A program made the position numbers and the translations under genes. A DNA stretch of 64,000 bases, taken from an uncultured Clostridia bacterium (GTDB lineage Bacteria > Bacillota > Clostridia > Christensenellales > Borkfalkiaceae). Numbering within the stretch: the stretch's first letter is position 1; each line of letters opens with the position of its first letter. The stretch spans positions 1 to 64,000 of the forward strand of contig CALDOZ010000003.1 of NCBI GenBank assembly GCA_937912025.1. The letters run 5' to 3'. This document shows positions 17,659 to 26,589 of this stretch, piece after piece. A model generated the notes under the pieces. It did no database searches. It was given only the letters and a program-made list of their open reading frames with translations, and was not told the DNA's origin.

Positions 17659-17988
17659 GACTTCCAACCTCCTATTTTTTAGTTAAACGGTTTTTAGCCC
17701 CGTTCCGCAAAAACGGGTCTTCCACTTAGACATAGTTTAAGACTCCAAAAAGACTATGCCGGGTATTAATTGCTTGGCATAGCACAACGATTACAGGGCG
17801 ATTTCGTAAATTTCTCCTTAAAATATTTTTTAGCAACGGTTTTTAGCCCCGTTCCGTAAAAACGGGTCTTCCAAAGGGGTTGTGTGTTTTTGTTCCCCGT
17901 ATATTCCTTTTTTGTATTAGTTACGGTTGATAGTTCAGCCGTAACTAAAAAAAGAAAAACACTCAATAAAGTAAAAGGAGCAACAAAA
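17659..17988. repeat. Hairpin-rich intergenic region with 39-bp direct repeats
   Basis: No gene in about 330 bp. Two 39-bp copies with one difference (17686-17724 and 17835-17873) each contain the hairpin CCCGTT/AACGGG. Between them is a second hairpin (CTATGCC/GGCATAG, 17754-17777), and a third follows (GTTACGGTTG/CAGCCGTAAC, 17920-17945). Such a cluster between early and virion genes fits a single-strand origin or packaging signal of a filamentous phage; the role is inferred. Confidence 0.65.
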
Positions 17989-18897
17989 ATGAAAAAGTTT
18001 TTTTCAGGGGTAATTTCAGTAATAATAGTTGCCGGTGTAGCGTTTGGCGGTTTTTTAGCGTGGGACTATTACAAGAACGACGCTAAAATTTTTAACGAGT
18101 TATTTATCTCAAACGATTCTGAAGACGTTTTAGACGACGTTGTAATTAGACCTAATAAACCGGGCAAAGATAACGAAGACGTAGAAGACGTTAAACCAAC
18201 AATGCTTGATAACGATTTAGAGTTAAGTTTTGACGGCAATACAGAGTATAACGGTTTAGATTGTGTTGTTATCGAGAACAACAAAACTTCTTCCGCCGGC
18301 ATTGTTAATGATATTATAGGTTTTGTAAGTAGCGATAGCGCGTGGAATGACGTGTATTATTCGTTAAAGTTTATGCCAACGTCAACGTCTTACAGTACGT
18401 TTATTGCTGGTGGTTCGTTCAGAATGGGTGTTGATATGCGCGTTTGGTTCCGTTCGGTAAACGGTGGCGCGACAAACACTCTTGACGTGTATCTTGGTGG
18501 TACTCGTTATAGACTTATAGACGAACAATTAACAGCGTTATGTAACGATTTTAAAGAATGTGGCTATCTTAATTTTGAGGTAGGTAAAATTGACGAACAA
18601 AATCAATTTTTCGGTTTTTGCATTAAAACTGAAAACGTTGTTGTGTCTTACGTTAGTGACGGCACGGGCACGCTTGGTAATGCAAGTTTATTTAAAGCAA
18701 CGACTTCAAGCGCAACGTCAGGAACTGAGTTTTTAACGTTAAATGAAATATTTATTGTTAATACAGACATTTCGCACGGCGGAAGCGGTATTAATTATTA
18801 TATTCAAGCGGACTACCCTAACGAAGAAGATTGCACTTACGTTAACGTAACTGACACTGTTGAATGGTTTAAAAACGCATATTTAAACCGCGATTAA
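17989..18897 (+). CDS. Membrane-anchored candidate virion protein 1
   Basis: A 302-residue protein with an N-terminal hydrophobic segment (about 5-26, probable signal anchor), a 50-residue acidic linker rich in Asp, Pro and Lys, and a C-terminal domain of about 200 residues resembling a jelly-roll lectin by composition (alternating beta-strand pattern, WNDVYYSLKF, VRVWF-type strands). Start ATG follows AAGGAG; an upstream in-frame extension lacks a site and overlaps a hairpin. By position it could be a minor coat or adsorption protein; no family is recognised. Confidence 0.68.
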   Translation: MKKFFSGVISVIIVAGVAFGGFLAWDYYKNDAKIFNELFISNDSEDVLDDVVIRPNKPGKDNEDVEDVKPTMLDNDLELSFDGNTEYNGLDCVVIENNKTSSAGIVNDIIGFVSSDSAWNDVYYSLKFMPTSTSYSTFIAGGSFRMGVDMRVWFRSVNGGATNTLDVYLGGTRYRLIDEQLTALCNDFKECGYLNFEVGKIDEQNQFFGFCIKTENVVVSYVSDGTGTLGNASLFKATTSSATSGTEFLTLNEIFIVNTDISHGGSGINYYIQADYPNEEDCTYVNVTDTVEWFKNAYLNRD

Positions 18898-18912
18898 AAT
18901 TGAATAGAACGT

Positions 18913-18930
18913 CGGCGCCGACGTTTTAAA
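18913..18930 (+). terminator. Hairpin between virion genes 1 and 2
   Basis: Palindrome AACGTCGGCGCCGACGTT followed by TTAAAA; probably tunes relative expression of neighbouring virion genes. Confidence 0.5.
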
Positions 18931-18954
18931 ATCTTTAAAGGAGGACAAACGTTT

Positions 18955-19434
18955 ATGAAAGGTAAAAAGTTAATTGCTTTAATCGTAGGTATTGTTATTT
19001 TAATTGGCTTAGCGGTTGGCGTTACGCTTGCTATATCGTCTTGCTCGCAAAATCAAGTTAATAAAGGTGACGGTATTGCTGAATACTCTAAGGTTGATTA
19101 TTTTGACGACGTTCAGTACGAGGGCGAAAGCGCCGTAATGCGTGCTTGGGCAGTTGGTGAAGACTTTACTGCTATTACGTACCAAATTGGTAACGGCGAC
19201 GAAGTTACTATTTCTACTGCTAAAACGGGCGCTTGTAACGAAGACTGGGCTTTATATGAAAACGAATATAAAGACAAACGTTACATTGACTCACGCGTTA
19301 TAAGCATTGATTTATCTGAACTTGAAGCAGGCGACCATATTTTTAAAGTATTCGTATATAACGGCGAAGAAAAAGAAACTATTTTTAAAACAACTTTTGA
19401 ACTTAAAGCAGCGACTACAAGCGCTTCTGCTTAA
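18955..19434 (+). CDS. Secreted or anchored candidate virion protein 2
   Basis: A 159-residue protein: basic start MKGKK, a hydrophobic stretch (about 6-27), then SSCSQNQ, which could be a lipobox-like or signal-peptidase site, then an all-beta domain of about 110 residues. It has the strongest ribosome site of the block (AAAGGAGG), which would suit an abundant product. It might be the major coat protein, but it is far longer than the 40-90 residues usual for that role. Unknown family. Confidence 0.65.
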   Translation: MKGKKLIALIVGIVILIGLAVGVTLAISSCSQNQVNKGDGIAEYSKVDYFDDVQYEGESAVMRAWAVGEDFTAITYQIGNGDEVTISTAKTGACNEDWALYENEYKDKRYIDSRVISIDLSELEAGDHIFKVFVYNGEEKETIFKTTFELKAATTSASA

Positions 19435-19445
19435 TTTTTAAAACC

Positions 19446-19473
19446 TTACGTTCTGCTCCGTCGCGAGCAGAAC
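19446..19473 (+). terminator. Hairpin after candidate virion protein 2
   Basis: Stem ACGTTCTGCTC/GAGCAGAACGT followed by an A- and T-rich run just before the large virion gene. A partial terminator here would make the small upstream product more abundant than the large one. Confidence 0.65.
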
Positions 19474-19493
19474 GTATAAAAAATTTTTTGATT

Positions 19494-22442
19494 ATGAAAA
19501 CTCTATCTTATAGAAAGATTTTAATATATTGTTTGAGCATTGTGTTATTTATATCAATGCTTTTTTGCGCTTTAACTTTTTTAGCGCCTAAACGCGTAAA
19601 CGCTTCTGAAGAAGTTGCTACAACGTCAAGCGAGTCAGATTTTTCAATGACAGGTTATCAAGCAAAATACGTTAACGACGAAAGTAAAGGCTATATGAAT
19701 TTACAGTCGTATTTTAACATTGAAATTGGCTCTGATATTTACAATAAACTTACAACAGCGCATTATTACGAAGTAGGAAACGGTATTGGAGCAACAGGCA
19801 CAAGGACTGAAGATTATTACATAGCAGTTATTAGAACTAAAAATTTAAATAATTATACAAAAATAAACAGCACAGTTCTTTATAGTGATAAAGTTGAAGA
19901 TTCACCTCTTGATTTTGGCTTAAATGAAGTCGATTATCCTAATATAAATAATTTAAAATTAGACGGTTGCGAAATGCTAATATACTCACCAAACCCTGAC
20001 GCTTATGATAATTATAACGTTTTAGGTGCAACTGAGTATCAATACATACTTGTAGACGAATTTTCTACTATATGCGGAGGTAATGGTATTTTCCCAGCGT
20101 GGAAAACAAATGAAGATTATTACGTCTTTTCTGCAGTAATTAAAGCGTGTCGTGAAACACTACATAAAGTTACTCATATAGTTACAGATATACACACATA
20201 TAGTGAAAGTATAGATATTTCTATTGTTGATGTAACTTCTAACTACTTAACAATAAACGAGCCTGAAATTTATAAAGACGAACTAAATAAAATTTCAACG
20301 TCTTACAATACCTCTAACGCGCAAAACTATCAAAAGGCGCTTGGTATATATAACGAAACGGGCGAAGCAACGCTTACGGTAAACTATATTAAAATGAAAA
20401 GTTTTACCGAATACGAAAACGCTAGCGTTTCTTGTATAGTAAATTCAGCGTACGCGCAAAGCCCTACTGTTTTAGAGAACTTAATGGCGCCGTTACTGTC
20501 TGCTCAAGGCTTTAATGATTTAACGTCGTTTAATGCGAGTTACGTTGGAAATTATATTGAAAACGGTCTTACATATAACACAGAAGAAAGAATTATAAGA
20601 GAAGCGTTAAGTTTTAAATTTAACGTTGATTATAGTCAATCAAATACTATTACGGTAGACGTTGTTTATTCTGACTTTTATTATAAAGACTTATCAATGC
20701 GCATTACAAATAACGACGATACTAACCATTTAACAATGAACATTTATACTACTAACGTTAGTGAATCCGGTAATAATTACGTTTTAACGTTTGATTATGT
20801 AACAATGCAAGAGCAATTATATAATTCATGTAATTGGCTTTTTGCTTTAGATAAAGAGCACGTTAGCGTTAGCGGTTTAAATAGTAACGTTAGCGTAGAT
20901 ATTACGGAAACTCACGTTCAAGTAACTGTTGCTAAAACAAATGAACAATCGTTATTTGGCTTAACTTTAACGGCGGTTGCTGAAATTGTAGAAGACGAAG
21001 AGTACGTTATGACTTATGATTATATAACGATTACGTCAGACTTTCAAACTGAAACACTTACGTCAAGCCCTATAATTATAATGTATAGCGAATTGCAAAA
21101 TATAAATTCAATCAATTTTGAAATTAAGTACGGCGACGTTATTACAAACGCATTAACTTCAAAAAACGAACTTGGCGCCGACGTATGTGAATACTCTAAA
21201 ATTGAAAGAAATTATAATCACGACAATAATACCTGTAAAATCACGGTTATATATAATTATAAACCAACGTTTCTTATTACAAATAACTTAAATAGCGAGA
21301 TTGAATACTTCCCTATAACAAGCAATACTAATTTAACGTTTACGCTTAGCCAATTAGAAATAACTGTGCCGAGTGGTTATAGAATAGCAGACTTAAAATC
21401 TAACTCAACAAGCGTAACAACTACTTTTTATGATAGAGCGCCGTTAAACAGTTATATAAAAATTATCGAGTTAGATACTTCATATATACAAGTGTTTGAC
21501 GTAGAACTCACTTATAGCGATAAATGGTTTGTATCAATAGATTATTTAGATAAATACAAAAACACACCATTTGCGGAGTCTAAGCATTTTGACGGCGAAA
21601 TTAAAGTTGCTAACTATTCTAATATTTATGAAATAACGTCAAGTGAACTTGCTTCGATTTTAGGTCGCCAAAGTATGAACGTGTTACTTTCTACCGTTGA
21701 TAGTATTGACGTTACGTTTGATAATAAAGCAACGTATTACATAACAGTTAATTATACAGGCACGGCAATATCTGCAATCGATTATGACGGTAAAAAAGTA
21801 GAATATAAAGTTCCGTTGTCTTCTTATGCGGAATGGCTTGAACTTTACGGACAAGACTGGACTATATTATTTTTAAATAACGAACAAGCAAAGTACTTCA
21901 ATTACGTTAACGACGTAGAACCTGAAAACCTTTACGGTTATTTTTCAGTTGCAGTATTTAAAGAACAAGTAAAAGATTTTAACAACTTCTTTAAAAAAGA
22001 CAGTTACATAGGCTGTGTATCGTTCTTTGACTCAGTAGAAATAAGCGGTTCAGACCTTTATAAAAAGTTTGGCTCGCTAAAAGACTCTGTTTTCGGACTT
22101 GTTGGCGACGTTGGTATGGCTATTTGCGAAGTTGCAAACGACGACAACGCAATGTATCACTCGTATTTCTTTTTCTTAAACGGCGACCTTGATACGATTC
22201 CGGTTATATCAAACGGTGGCGCTGACCACGCAAACGATACCGATGGAGCGCTCGAGAACACCGTTCAAGACGGACAAGAAGCAGTAGACAAGTTCTTTGA
22301 CGATATTTTCGGCGGTTTTGGAGAGTGGTGGGAAAACTCGCCGGAAGCGCAAGCAATAGAAATTGCGTTATGGGTAATTGGTGGAGTTTTAGCGCTTAGC
22401 GTTATTGTGTGGGCGCTACGTAAAGCAAAAATAATAAAATGA
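19494..22442 (+). CDS. Large C-terminally anchored protein, pIII-like candidate
   Basis: A 982-residue exported protein: signal peptide (hydrophobic about 8-30, cleavage near VNASEE), about 900 residues of Thr/Asn/Tyr-rich extracellular sequence, an acidic Gly-rich patch, one C-terminal transmembrane helix (IEIALWVIGGVLALSVIVWA) and a short basic tail. This topology is that of the filamentous phage adsorption protein pIII. It is much longer than classical pIII, as expected if it must cross a Gram-positive wall. No clear Shine-Dalgarno; the stop overlaps the ATPase start by 4 bp. The role is inferred from topology and neighbours. Confidence 0.75.
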   Translation: MKTLSYRKILIYCLSIVLFISMLFCALTFLAPKRVNASEEVATTSSESDFSMTGYQAKYVNDESKGYMNLQSYFNIEIGSDIYNKLTTAHYYEVGNGIGATGTRTEDYYIAVIRTKNLNNYTKINSTVLYSDKVEDSPLDFGLNEVDYPNINNLKLDGCEMLIYSPNPDAYDNYNVLGATEYQYILVDEFSTICGGNGIFPAWKTNEDYYVFSAVIKACRETLHKVTHIVTDIHTYSESIDISIVDVTSNYLTINEPEIYKDELNKISTSYNTSNAQNYQKALGIYNETGEATLTVNYIKMKSFTEYENASVSCIVNSAYAQSPTVLENLMAPLLSAQGFNDLTSFNASYVGNYIENGLTYNTEERIIREALSFKFNVDYSQSNTITVDVVYSDFYYKDLSMRITNNDDTNHLTMNIYTTNVSESGNNYVLTFDYVTMQEQLYNSCNWLFALDKEHVSVSGLNSNVSVDITETHVQVTVAKTNEQSLFGLTLTAVAEIVEDEEYVMTYDYITITSDFQTETLTSSPIIIMYSELQNINSINFEIKYGDVITNALTSKNELGADVCEYSKIERNYNHDNNTCKITVIYNYKPTFLITNNLNSEIEYFPITSNTNLTFTLSQLEITVPSGYRIADLKSNSTSVTTTFYDRAPLNSYIKIIELDTSYIQVFDVELTYSDKWFVSIDYLDKYKNTPFAESKHFDGEIKVANYSNIYEITSSELASILGRQSMNVLLSTVDSIDVTFDNKATYYITVNYTGTAISAIDYDGKKVEYKVPLSSYAEWLELYGQDWTILFLNNEQAKYFNYVNDVEPENLYGYFSVAVFKEQVKDFNNFFKKDSYIGCVSFFDSVEISGSDLYKKFGSLKDSVFGLVGDVGMAICEVANDDNAMYHSYFFFLNGDLDTIPVISNGGADHANDTDGALENTVQDGQEAVDKFFDDIFGGFGEWWENSPEAQAIEIALWVIGGVLALSVIVWALRKAKIIK

Positions 22443-24277
22443 GTATAAGTTCATACGTCAAAAAAAACACGGTCAAGCCGTCCAGCGCGACGGCAGAACC
22501 GCCAAATAACGTCATAGACGTTAAGTACTGTGAAGAATTAAAAAAACCGCGCAAAATCGAAACTGACGGTTTTATCTTGAATTATTCGAGCGCGTTATTT
22601 GAACGTAAAAAACGCGACGTTGCGCGCTCTGAACAAGTTATATTCGAGCCTATTAAACCGGAAGACAGTTTTGAGTTTAATAAGCGCGTTAAAATCGAAC
22701 GTAAAGTCAAAAAAGGCGTTGTCAGGGCTGATTTAAAATACCCTCCGGCAATAATTATAAAACCGCCTGAAGTAGACGAAAGCAAGTTCAACGCTAAGCA
22801 ATTAAAGTACAGACGTAACATTATTACGCCTGAAGAACTGCGCAAGCCAACGCCTAAAAAACACGTCGCAAAGAACCGTTCAGGGCTACTTAAGTATATT
22901 TTCGTAAACGAAGTATTGCGCTGTAAAAACGCGTTGTTGTACTACCTTGTACCGCTCATTTTAGATATTATTTTTATGATACATAATATTGCGGTTTACC
23001 CTTTTTTCGAAAACGTTTTAATTTCAACAACGGCGCTTGTTACGTTCTTAATACTTCGTAAAATATCTAAAAATGAAGAAAACTTTTTCACTAAGTTTTT
23101 TCAAATAGTGTTATTGGCGCTTATTATTGGTTTTGGTATTTGGGCTTGGCACACTTACTTTAACGAAAGTTTTAACAAAATATATCTACCGTACGCAATA
23201 AAACTACTGTTTTGTGTTAGCGTTTTATATCATTTTGGCAAGTATTATACCATTTTTGCTATTATGTACGCTCAAGACTGTAGTTTAAATAATAACGTTG
23301 TTGTAAGCGTTAAGGCTGGCGCACCGGGTAATGGTAAAACGTCGCAAGCCGTGCAAGACGGTATTGTACTTGCTTTAAAAAAATGGAACGAATTACAATT
23401 CTTGTTTTGGTCTATGCACTCTCAAGAAGACGACATTTTAAAGCGTAACGATAATAAAGAATTAATGCTTTATCACGAAGTAAAGCGCTCTTATAACTTT
23501 TACGCTATGAACCCCGGCATACCGTGTTTTTGGTGCAATTTTGAAGTAACGGACAACAAAGGACGTAAAAATTACGAAGTTACTCTCGACCATTTACGCG
23601 GTGTGAAGTGTTTACCGCTTTACTCTGTGGTAGTTTACGACGAACTCGGCGCTGTTTTAAAGTCTGAACTCGGTTTTAAAAAAGGCGACGTTTACGACGT
23701 TTCAGATATGTTTAGGCTCGGTAGACAGTTTTTAGAATGGACGTTTATTGGTTGTGAGCAAGACTATAATAATATTTTTATTGATTGTAGGCGCGTTGTT
23801 GGCGAGAACGTCGTTATGCTTAATCAAGAATGGATATGTAGACCAACGCTTTTATACGGTTTATATAAAATCTTAGCATTTACTAAAGCAGACAGTTTAG
23901 ACGGCGTTATAAAACGCCAGCCAAAGCGCGCAAAACTTATTAATAAGTTAGGAAACTTTGTTTTCTCTATTGGGTTTAGACGTCAGGCGTATCAACGTTT
24001 TGGAAATACTCAAACGGGCGCAATGCTTGGTAACAGCAACATTGACCCGAAAATGTTAGGCATTGGCAAAATAAAATATCGTTATATTTCGTCTAACGTT
24101 ATCGCTGATTACGATGACAGAGACTATAGAAAAGTGTACGCGTCTGAATACGACCGTGAAATTGACGGTCACGTGTACGTTGGCTCGTATTCTAAACAAC
24201 TCGAAAAAGTCAGCACAACCGACTTATTAGCCGAAAAAAGACAAGCAACGAAAGACCTTATCGAAAAAATTATATAA
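22439..24277 (+). CDS. Zot/pI-like phage assembly ATPase
   Basis: A 612-residue membrane ATPase. Residues 1-150 are basic and probably cytosolic; four to five transmembrane helices follow (about 164-278), then an ATPase domain with Walker A GAPGNGKT (294-301), Walker B VVVYDELG (397-404) and a conserved GRQFLEW...EQDYNNIFIDCRR stretch like the RecA-like core of Zot/pI. In filamentous phages this protein drives virion extrusion. Here the helices precede the ATPase, the reverse of the Gram-negative order. It overlaps the large virion gene. Alternatives such as a conjugation coupling ATPase are less likely since no relaxase is present. Zot is a family name only; no toxin is implied. Confidence 0.8.
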   Translation: MSISSYVKKNTVKPSSATAEPPNNVIDVKYCEELKKPRKIETDGFILNYSSALFERKKRDVARSEQVIFEPIKPEDSFEFNKRVKIERKVKKGVVRADLKYPPAIIIKPPEVDESKFNAKQLKYRRNIITPEELRKPTPKKHVAKNRSGLLKYIFVNEVLRCKNALLYYLVPLILDIIFMIHNIAVYPFFENVLISTTALVTFLILRKISKNEENFFTKFFQIVLLALIIGFGIWAWHTYFNESFNKIYLPYAIKLLFCVSVLYHFGKYYTIFAIMYAQDCSLNNNVVVSVKAGAPGNGKTSQAVQDGIVLALKKWNELQFLFWSMHSQEDDILKRNDNKELMLYHEVKRSYNFYAMNPGIPCFWCNFEVTDNKGRKNYEVTLDHLRGVKCLPLYSVVVYDELGAVLKSELGFKKGDVYDVSDMFRLGRQFLEWTFIGCEQDYNNIFIDCRRVVGENVVMLNQEWICRPTLLYGLYKILAFTKADSLDGVIKRQPKRAKLINKLGNFVFSIGFRRQAYQRFGNTQTGAMLGNSNIDPKMLGIGKIKYRYISSNVIADYDDRDYRKVYASEYDREIDGHVYVGSYSKQLEKVSTTDLLAEKRQATKDLIEKII

Positions 24278-24489
24278 AAAAAGGCGTAAGAAAGCAAACA
24301 CTAATGCAGACTTTATGTCTGCGTTGGTGTTGCTTGTAGCCTGCATTTTATTAATTTTTTCGATTAAAAATCAAAGTGGCGCTGTATAAAAAACGGCTAA
24401 AATAAGCGACAAAAATCCGATTTTTTCGCTTGAAAATTTTCTTCAGGAAATTTTTAAGCAAGCCCTTTCAATTTAAAAGGGAGGTAATT
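24278..24489 (+). other. Intergenic region after the Zot-like gene
   Basis: About 210 bp. It holds a hairpin with stem AAGCGA/TCGCTT (24401-24431) and a 24-codon ORF (24315-24389) encoding one hydrophobic helix without a ribosome site. The ORF might be a pVII/pIX-like minor coat peptide, but support is weak. A normal GGGAGG site for the next gene lies at its end. Confidence 0.4.
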
Positions 24490-24873
24490 ATGAAAAATAA
24501 TCAAGACGTTTCGATATGTTGCGACCTTAACGTTTTTGACGGACGTTTAAATTATTTACGCTCCGCAAGCCTACTTCTCACGATTTTAGTATTTTTACGC
24601 GACGTGAAGACCAATAAGGTGCAGTTAACGTACTCTGACGGCGAAGAAATTTTGAAAGAAAAATATAAGCAAGTAACACAACGCACCGTGCGCAATTGGT
24701 TGCGCAGGCTCGGTCAGAACGGCGCTATAAAGCGAACGTACACCGGCGAGATTATTATTAACCCGTTTTACGTTTTTGAGGGCTCAAAACAAGAGCACGA
24801 AGCGTGCATCGAGTCTTGGAACAACTTCAAAGGCGTTGACGTTCTAATTGAAAACAACGTTACTTTAACGTAA
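24490..24873 (+). CDS. Winged-helix protein with RepL-like C-terminus
   Basis: A 127-residue DNA-binding protein. Helix-turn-helix about 70-88 (TQRTVRNWLRRLGQNGAIK), then a wing ending in EIIINPFYVFEG, which resembles the INP..F.G segment of RepL plasmid initiators of Firmicutes. Good GGGAGG site. With the next gene it is placed like a replication module. Its 3' end is the sequence found in the relic at tRNA-Leu, so the module is shared by at least two phages. The RepL link is tentative. Confidence 0.65.
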   Translation: MKNNQDVSICCDLNVFDGRLNYLRSASLLLTILVFLRDVKTNKVQLTYSDGEEILKEKYKQVTQRTVRNWLRRLGQNGAIKRTYTGEIIINPFYVFEGSKQEHEACIESWNNFKGVDVLIENNVTLT

Positions 24874-24909
24874 CGTCGAATAAAAAAACAAAAAAGGAAG
24901 AAAAAAACA

Positions 24910-25704
24910 ATGAAAAACAAGGATAAACTTACACAAACACGTCAATATCAAGACGTTGAAGAAACGTTACGTTACGTTAAAATGCCGTTAAGCACTTGCA
25001 CTAAGTACGATTTATCGCCCGTACGCGCTATGATTTATGAAATAATTAAAAACTTTTGCAAATTAAAAAATAAAATGTTTACCGGCACAGCGCTTACGCT
25101 TCAGGTTTACTGCAACGTTTCTCGTCGCACGGTAACAAGAACGTTATCTGAATTAGTTAGGCGTGGTTTAATTGAAAAAGTAGACTCTGATAAAAATTAT
25201 CCATACTACATAGCAACAAAAAAACCACCTAAAACAGTTTGCAAATCAACGTCAAACCTGCAACAGCGCCGAATAGACGAAGTTCAAGAGTCATTACGTT
25301 ACCTTAAAATGCCGTTAAATATTTGCACTAAGTACGATTTATCGCCTACTGAAGCAATGATTTTTCAAGTGATAAACGAGTCCAAATCGTTAAAAGACGG
25401 CGTTTTTAAAGGTTCAACGCTTAGTTTGCGTACATTCTTTAGAGTTTCGCGAGGTACAGTTAATAACGCATTGGAGGAACTTCTGAAGCGTAATTTTATT
25501 AGAAAGATTAAAACAGATACAAATAGACCATTTTACGCGACGTTGCGCGGAACTGAAAAAGACCTGCACCAAGAGATTAAAAAAATTAACAAAAATCAAA
25601 AACGTAAAAAAGTTTCTTTTTCAAATGAACGCTTTTATACTGAAGCCGAATATAATTCAGTTATTGACGATATAGACGAATATGTTAAGTTATTGAAGTT
25701 ATAG
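24910..25704 (+). CDS. Tandem winged-helix protein, candidate replication initiator
   Basis: A 264-residue protein made of two copies of one winged-helix unit (about 16-105 and 125-212). Matching segments: VKMPLSTCTKYDLSP and LKMPLNICTKYDLSP, then the recognition parts CNVSRRTVTRTLSEL and FRVSRGTVNNALEEL. The last 50 residues are basic then acidic. Two winged helices in one chain is the plan of many plasmid initiators (Rep_3 type), though no direct match is recognised. It follows the RepL-like gene by 36 bp and is closed by a strong terminator. Confidence 0.7.
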   Translation: MKNKDKLTQTRQYQDVEETLRYVKMPLSTCTKYDLSPVRAMIYEIIKNFCKLKNKMFTGTALTLQVYCNVSRRTVTRTLSELVRRGLIEKVDSDKNYPYYIATKKPPKTVCKSTSNLQQRRIDEVQESLRYLKMPLNICTKYDLSPTEAMIFQVINESKSLKDGVFKGSTLSLRTFFRVSRGTVNNALEELLKRNFIRKIKTDTNRPFYATLRGTEKDLHQEIKKINKNQKRKKVSFSNERFYTEAEYNSVIDDIDEYVKLLKL

Positions 25705-25758
25705 ACACGATACAAGTTTAGCATTTTAAAGTTATGTGATTTAGCAATGTTAAACTTA

Positions 25759-25787
25759 AAACGCTCCCTTAATCAAGGGGGCGTTTT
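25759..25787 (+). terminator. Terminator ending the rightward prophage operon
   Basis: Stem AAACGCTCCCTT/AAGGGGGCGTTT followed by five T. Confidence 0.88.
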
Positions 25788-25789
25788 TG

Positions 25790-26152
25790 TGTACAATTTT
25801 GTCACAGTTTTTATATAAATTTTTAATATTTGTTCTTTTAAAATTGGCTATACCGATATGGTCAAAAATATACACAAATATTATAGATTAAATAACTTAA
25901 TTTATAAAAGAAAAAAGTATATACTTACGTATATAAAAAAAGAAAATAAATTTTAATTGGTGGGCGCGGTTTAAGTGTATGTGCGTGCGCGTGTACGCGC
26001 ATATAACGTTACGTTGCGCCCCATTTTATTATATAACGTTGCGCCAAACGGCGCTATCTGATAAAGGTAATTATATAAAGTACCGCCAATCGTACTTTTA
26101 AAACAAACTACCGCAATAAAAAAGTAGCACGCTCAAGCGTACTACCCTAAAA
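25790..26152. other. Gene-less, palindrome-rich region, candidate origin
   Basis: About 360 bp without a gene. The left half is very A/T-rich. At 25962-26060 there is a GC-rich palindromic cluster: GGGCGC and GCGCCC arms around an alternating purine-pyrimidine stretch (TGTGCGTGCGCGTG), and two copies of ATAACGTT...GCGCC. Close to the winged-helix initiator candidates, this could be a replication origin. Inference only. Confidence 0.5.
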
Positions 26153-26380
26153 TTAAATTTTCGTTCCGTCAGGCTTAACTGTTACGTCGTCCGGAAATTT
26201 AAAATACTCTACATACTCCGCTCCCATTGCCGACGCAATTTCTGCAAGTTCTTCAGAAGAGAACCTGCACTTATTTAACCTGTTAGAAAACGTCGCAGGT
26301 GTTATATCTAAACGACGTGCAATTTCCGCAGCGCTTACACCACTATACCCGATTGCTTTATTTATCGTTTTTCTATCCAT
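26153..26380 (-). CDS. Small XRE-type regulator
   Basis: A 75-residue helix-turn-helix protein (AAEIARRLDITPATFSNRLN, about 17-36) with a short tail. It has a GGGGG site and is divergent from the small gene at 26590. It may be the Cro-like or excision-controlling partner of the repressor at 15846, or regulate the short rightward transcript near attR. Confidence 0.85.
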   Translation of the reverse strand: MDRKTINKAIGYSGVSAAEIARRLDITPATFSNRLNKCRFSSEELAEIASAMGAEYVEYFKFPDDVTVKPDGTKI

Positions 26381-26492
26381 AATTTATCCCCCTTTTTTCT
26401 TTAGTATATCAAGTATTTGTAATAAAATCAACGATTTTTAAAAATAAATTTCAAAAAATATAAAAAATATTTGAAAAATAATTGAAAAACCG

Positions 26493-26521
26493 TTGACAAA
26501 CTTTCAAAAATCGTGTATAAT
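26493..26521 (+). promoter_or_regulatory. Consensus promoter near attR
   Basis: TTGACA (26493-26498), 17-bp spacer, TATAAT (26516-26521), a perfect match. It reads into the 32-codon ORF and a hairpin-containing transcript. Confidence 0.85.
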
Positions 26522-26589
26522 ATAGATACAAGGTTGAGAGAAACAAGCCTTGAATAACAAAAAGGTAGGTAAAGGAAGTGATTGAAAGT

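Noticed and set aside
17766..17966. Leftward 66-codon frame in the hairpin region
   Set aside because: It is made of the direct repeats and hairpins, without a ribosome site or domain.
17659..17988. CRISPR array
   Set aside because: Only two direct repeats with a long unequal spacer and no cas genes.
22243..22262. Antisense target of the relic small RNA
   Set aside because: The pIII-like gene shares TGGAGCGCTC and GAG with the complement of the RNA, but the match is interrupted and too short to claim.
22439..24277. Zot as a toxin
   Set aside because: The name refers to the shared ATPase domain; nothing suggests toxin activity, and the C-terminal toxin fragment of the Vibrio protein is absent.
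24315..24389. 24-codon hydrophobic ORF after the Zot-like gene
   Set aside because: It could be a pVII/pIX-like coat peptide, but it has no ribosome site and no homologue I recognise; mentioned only within the intergenic entry.
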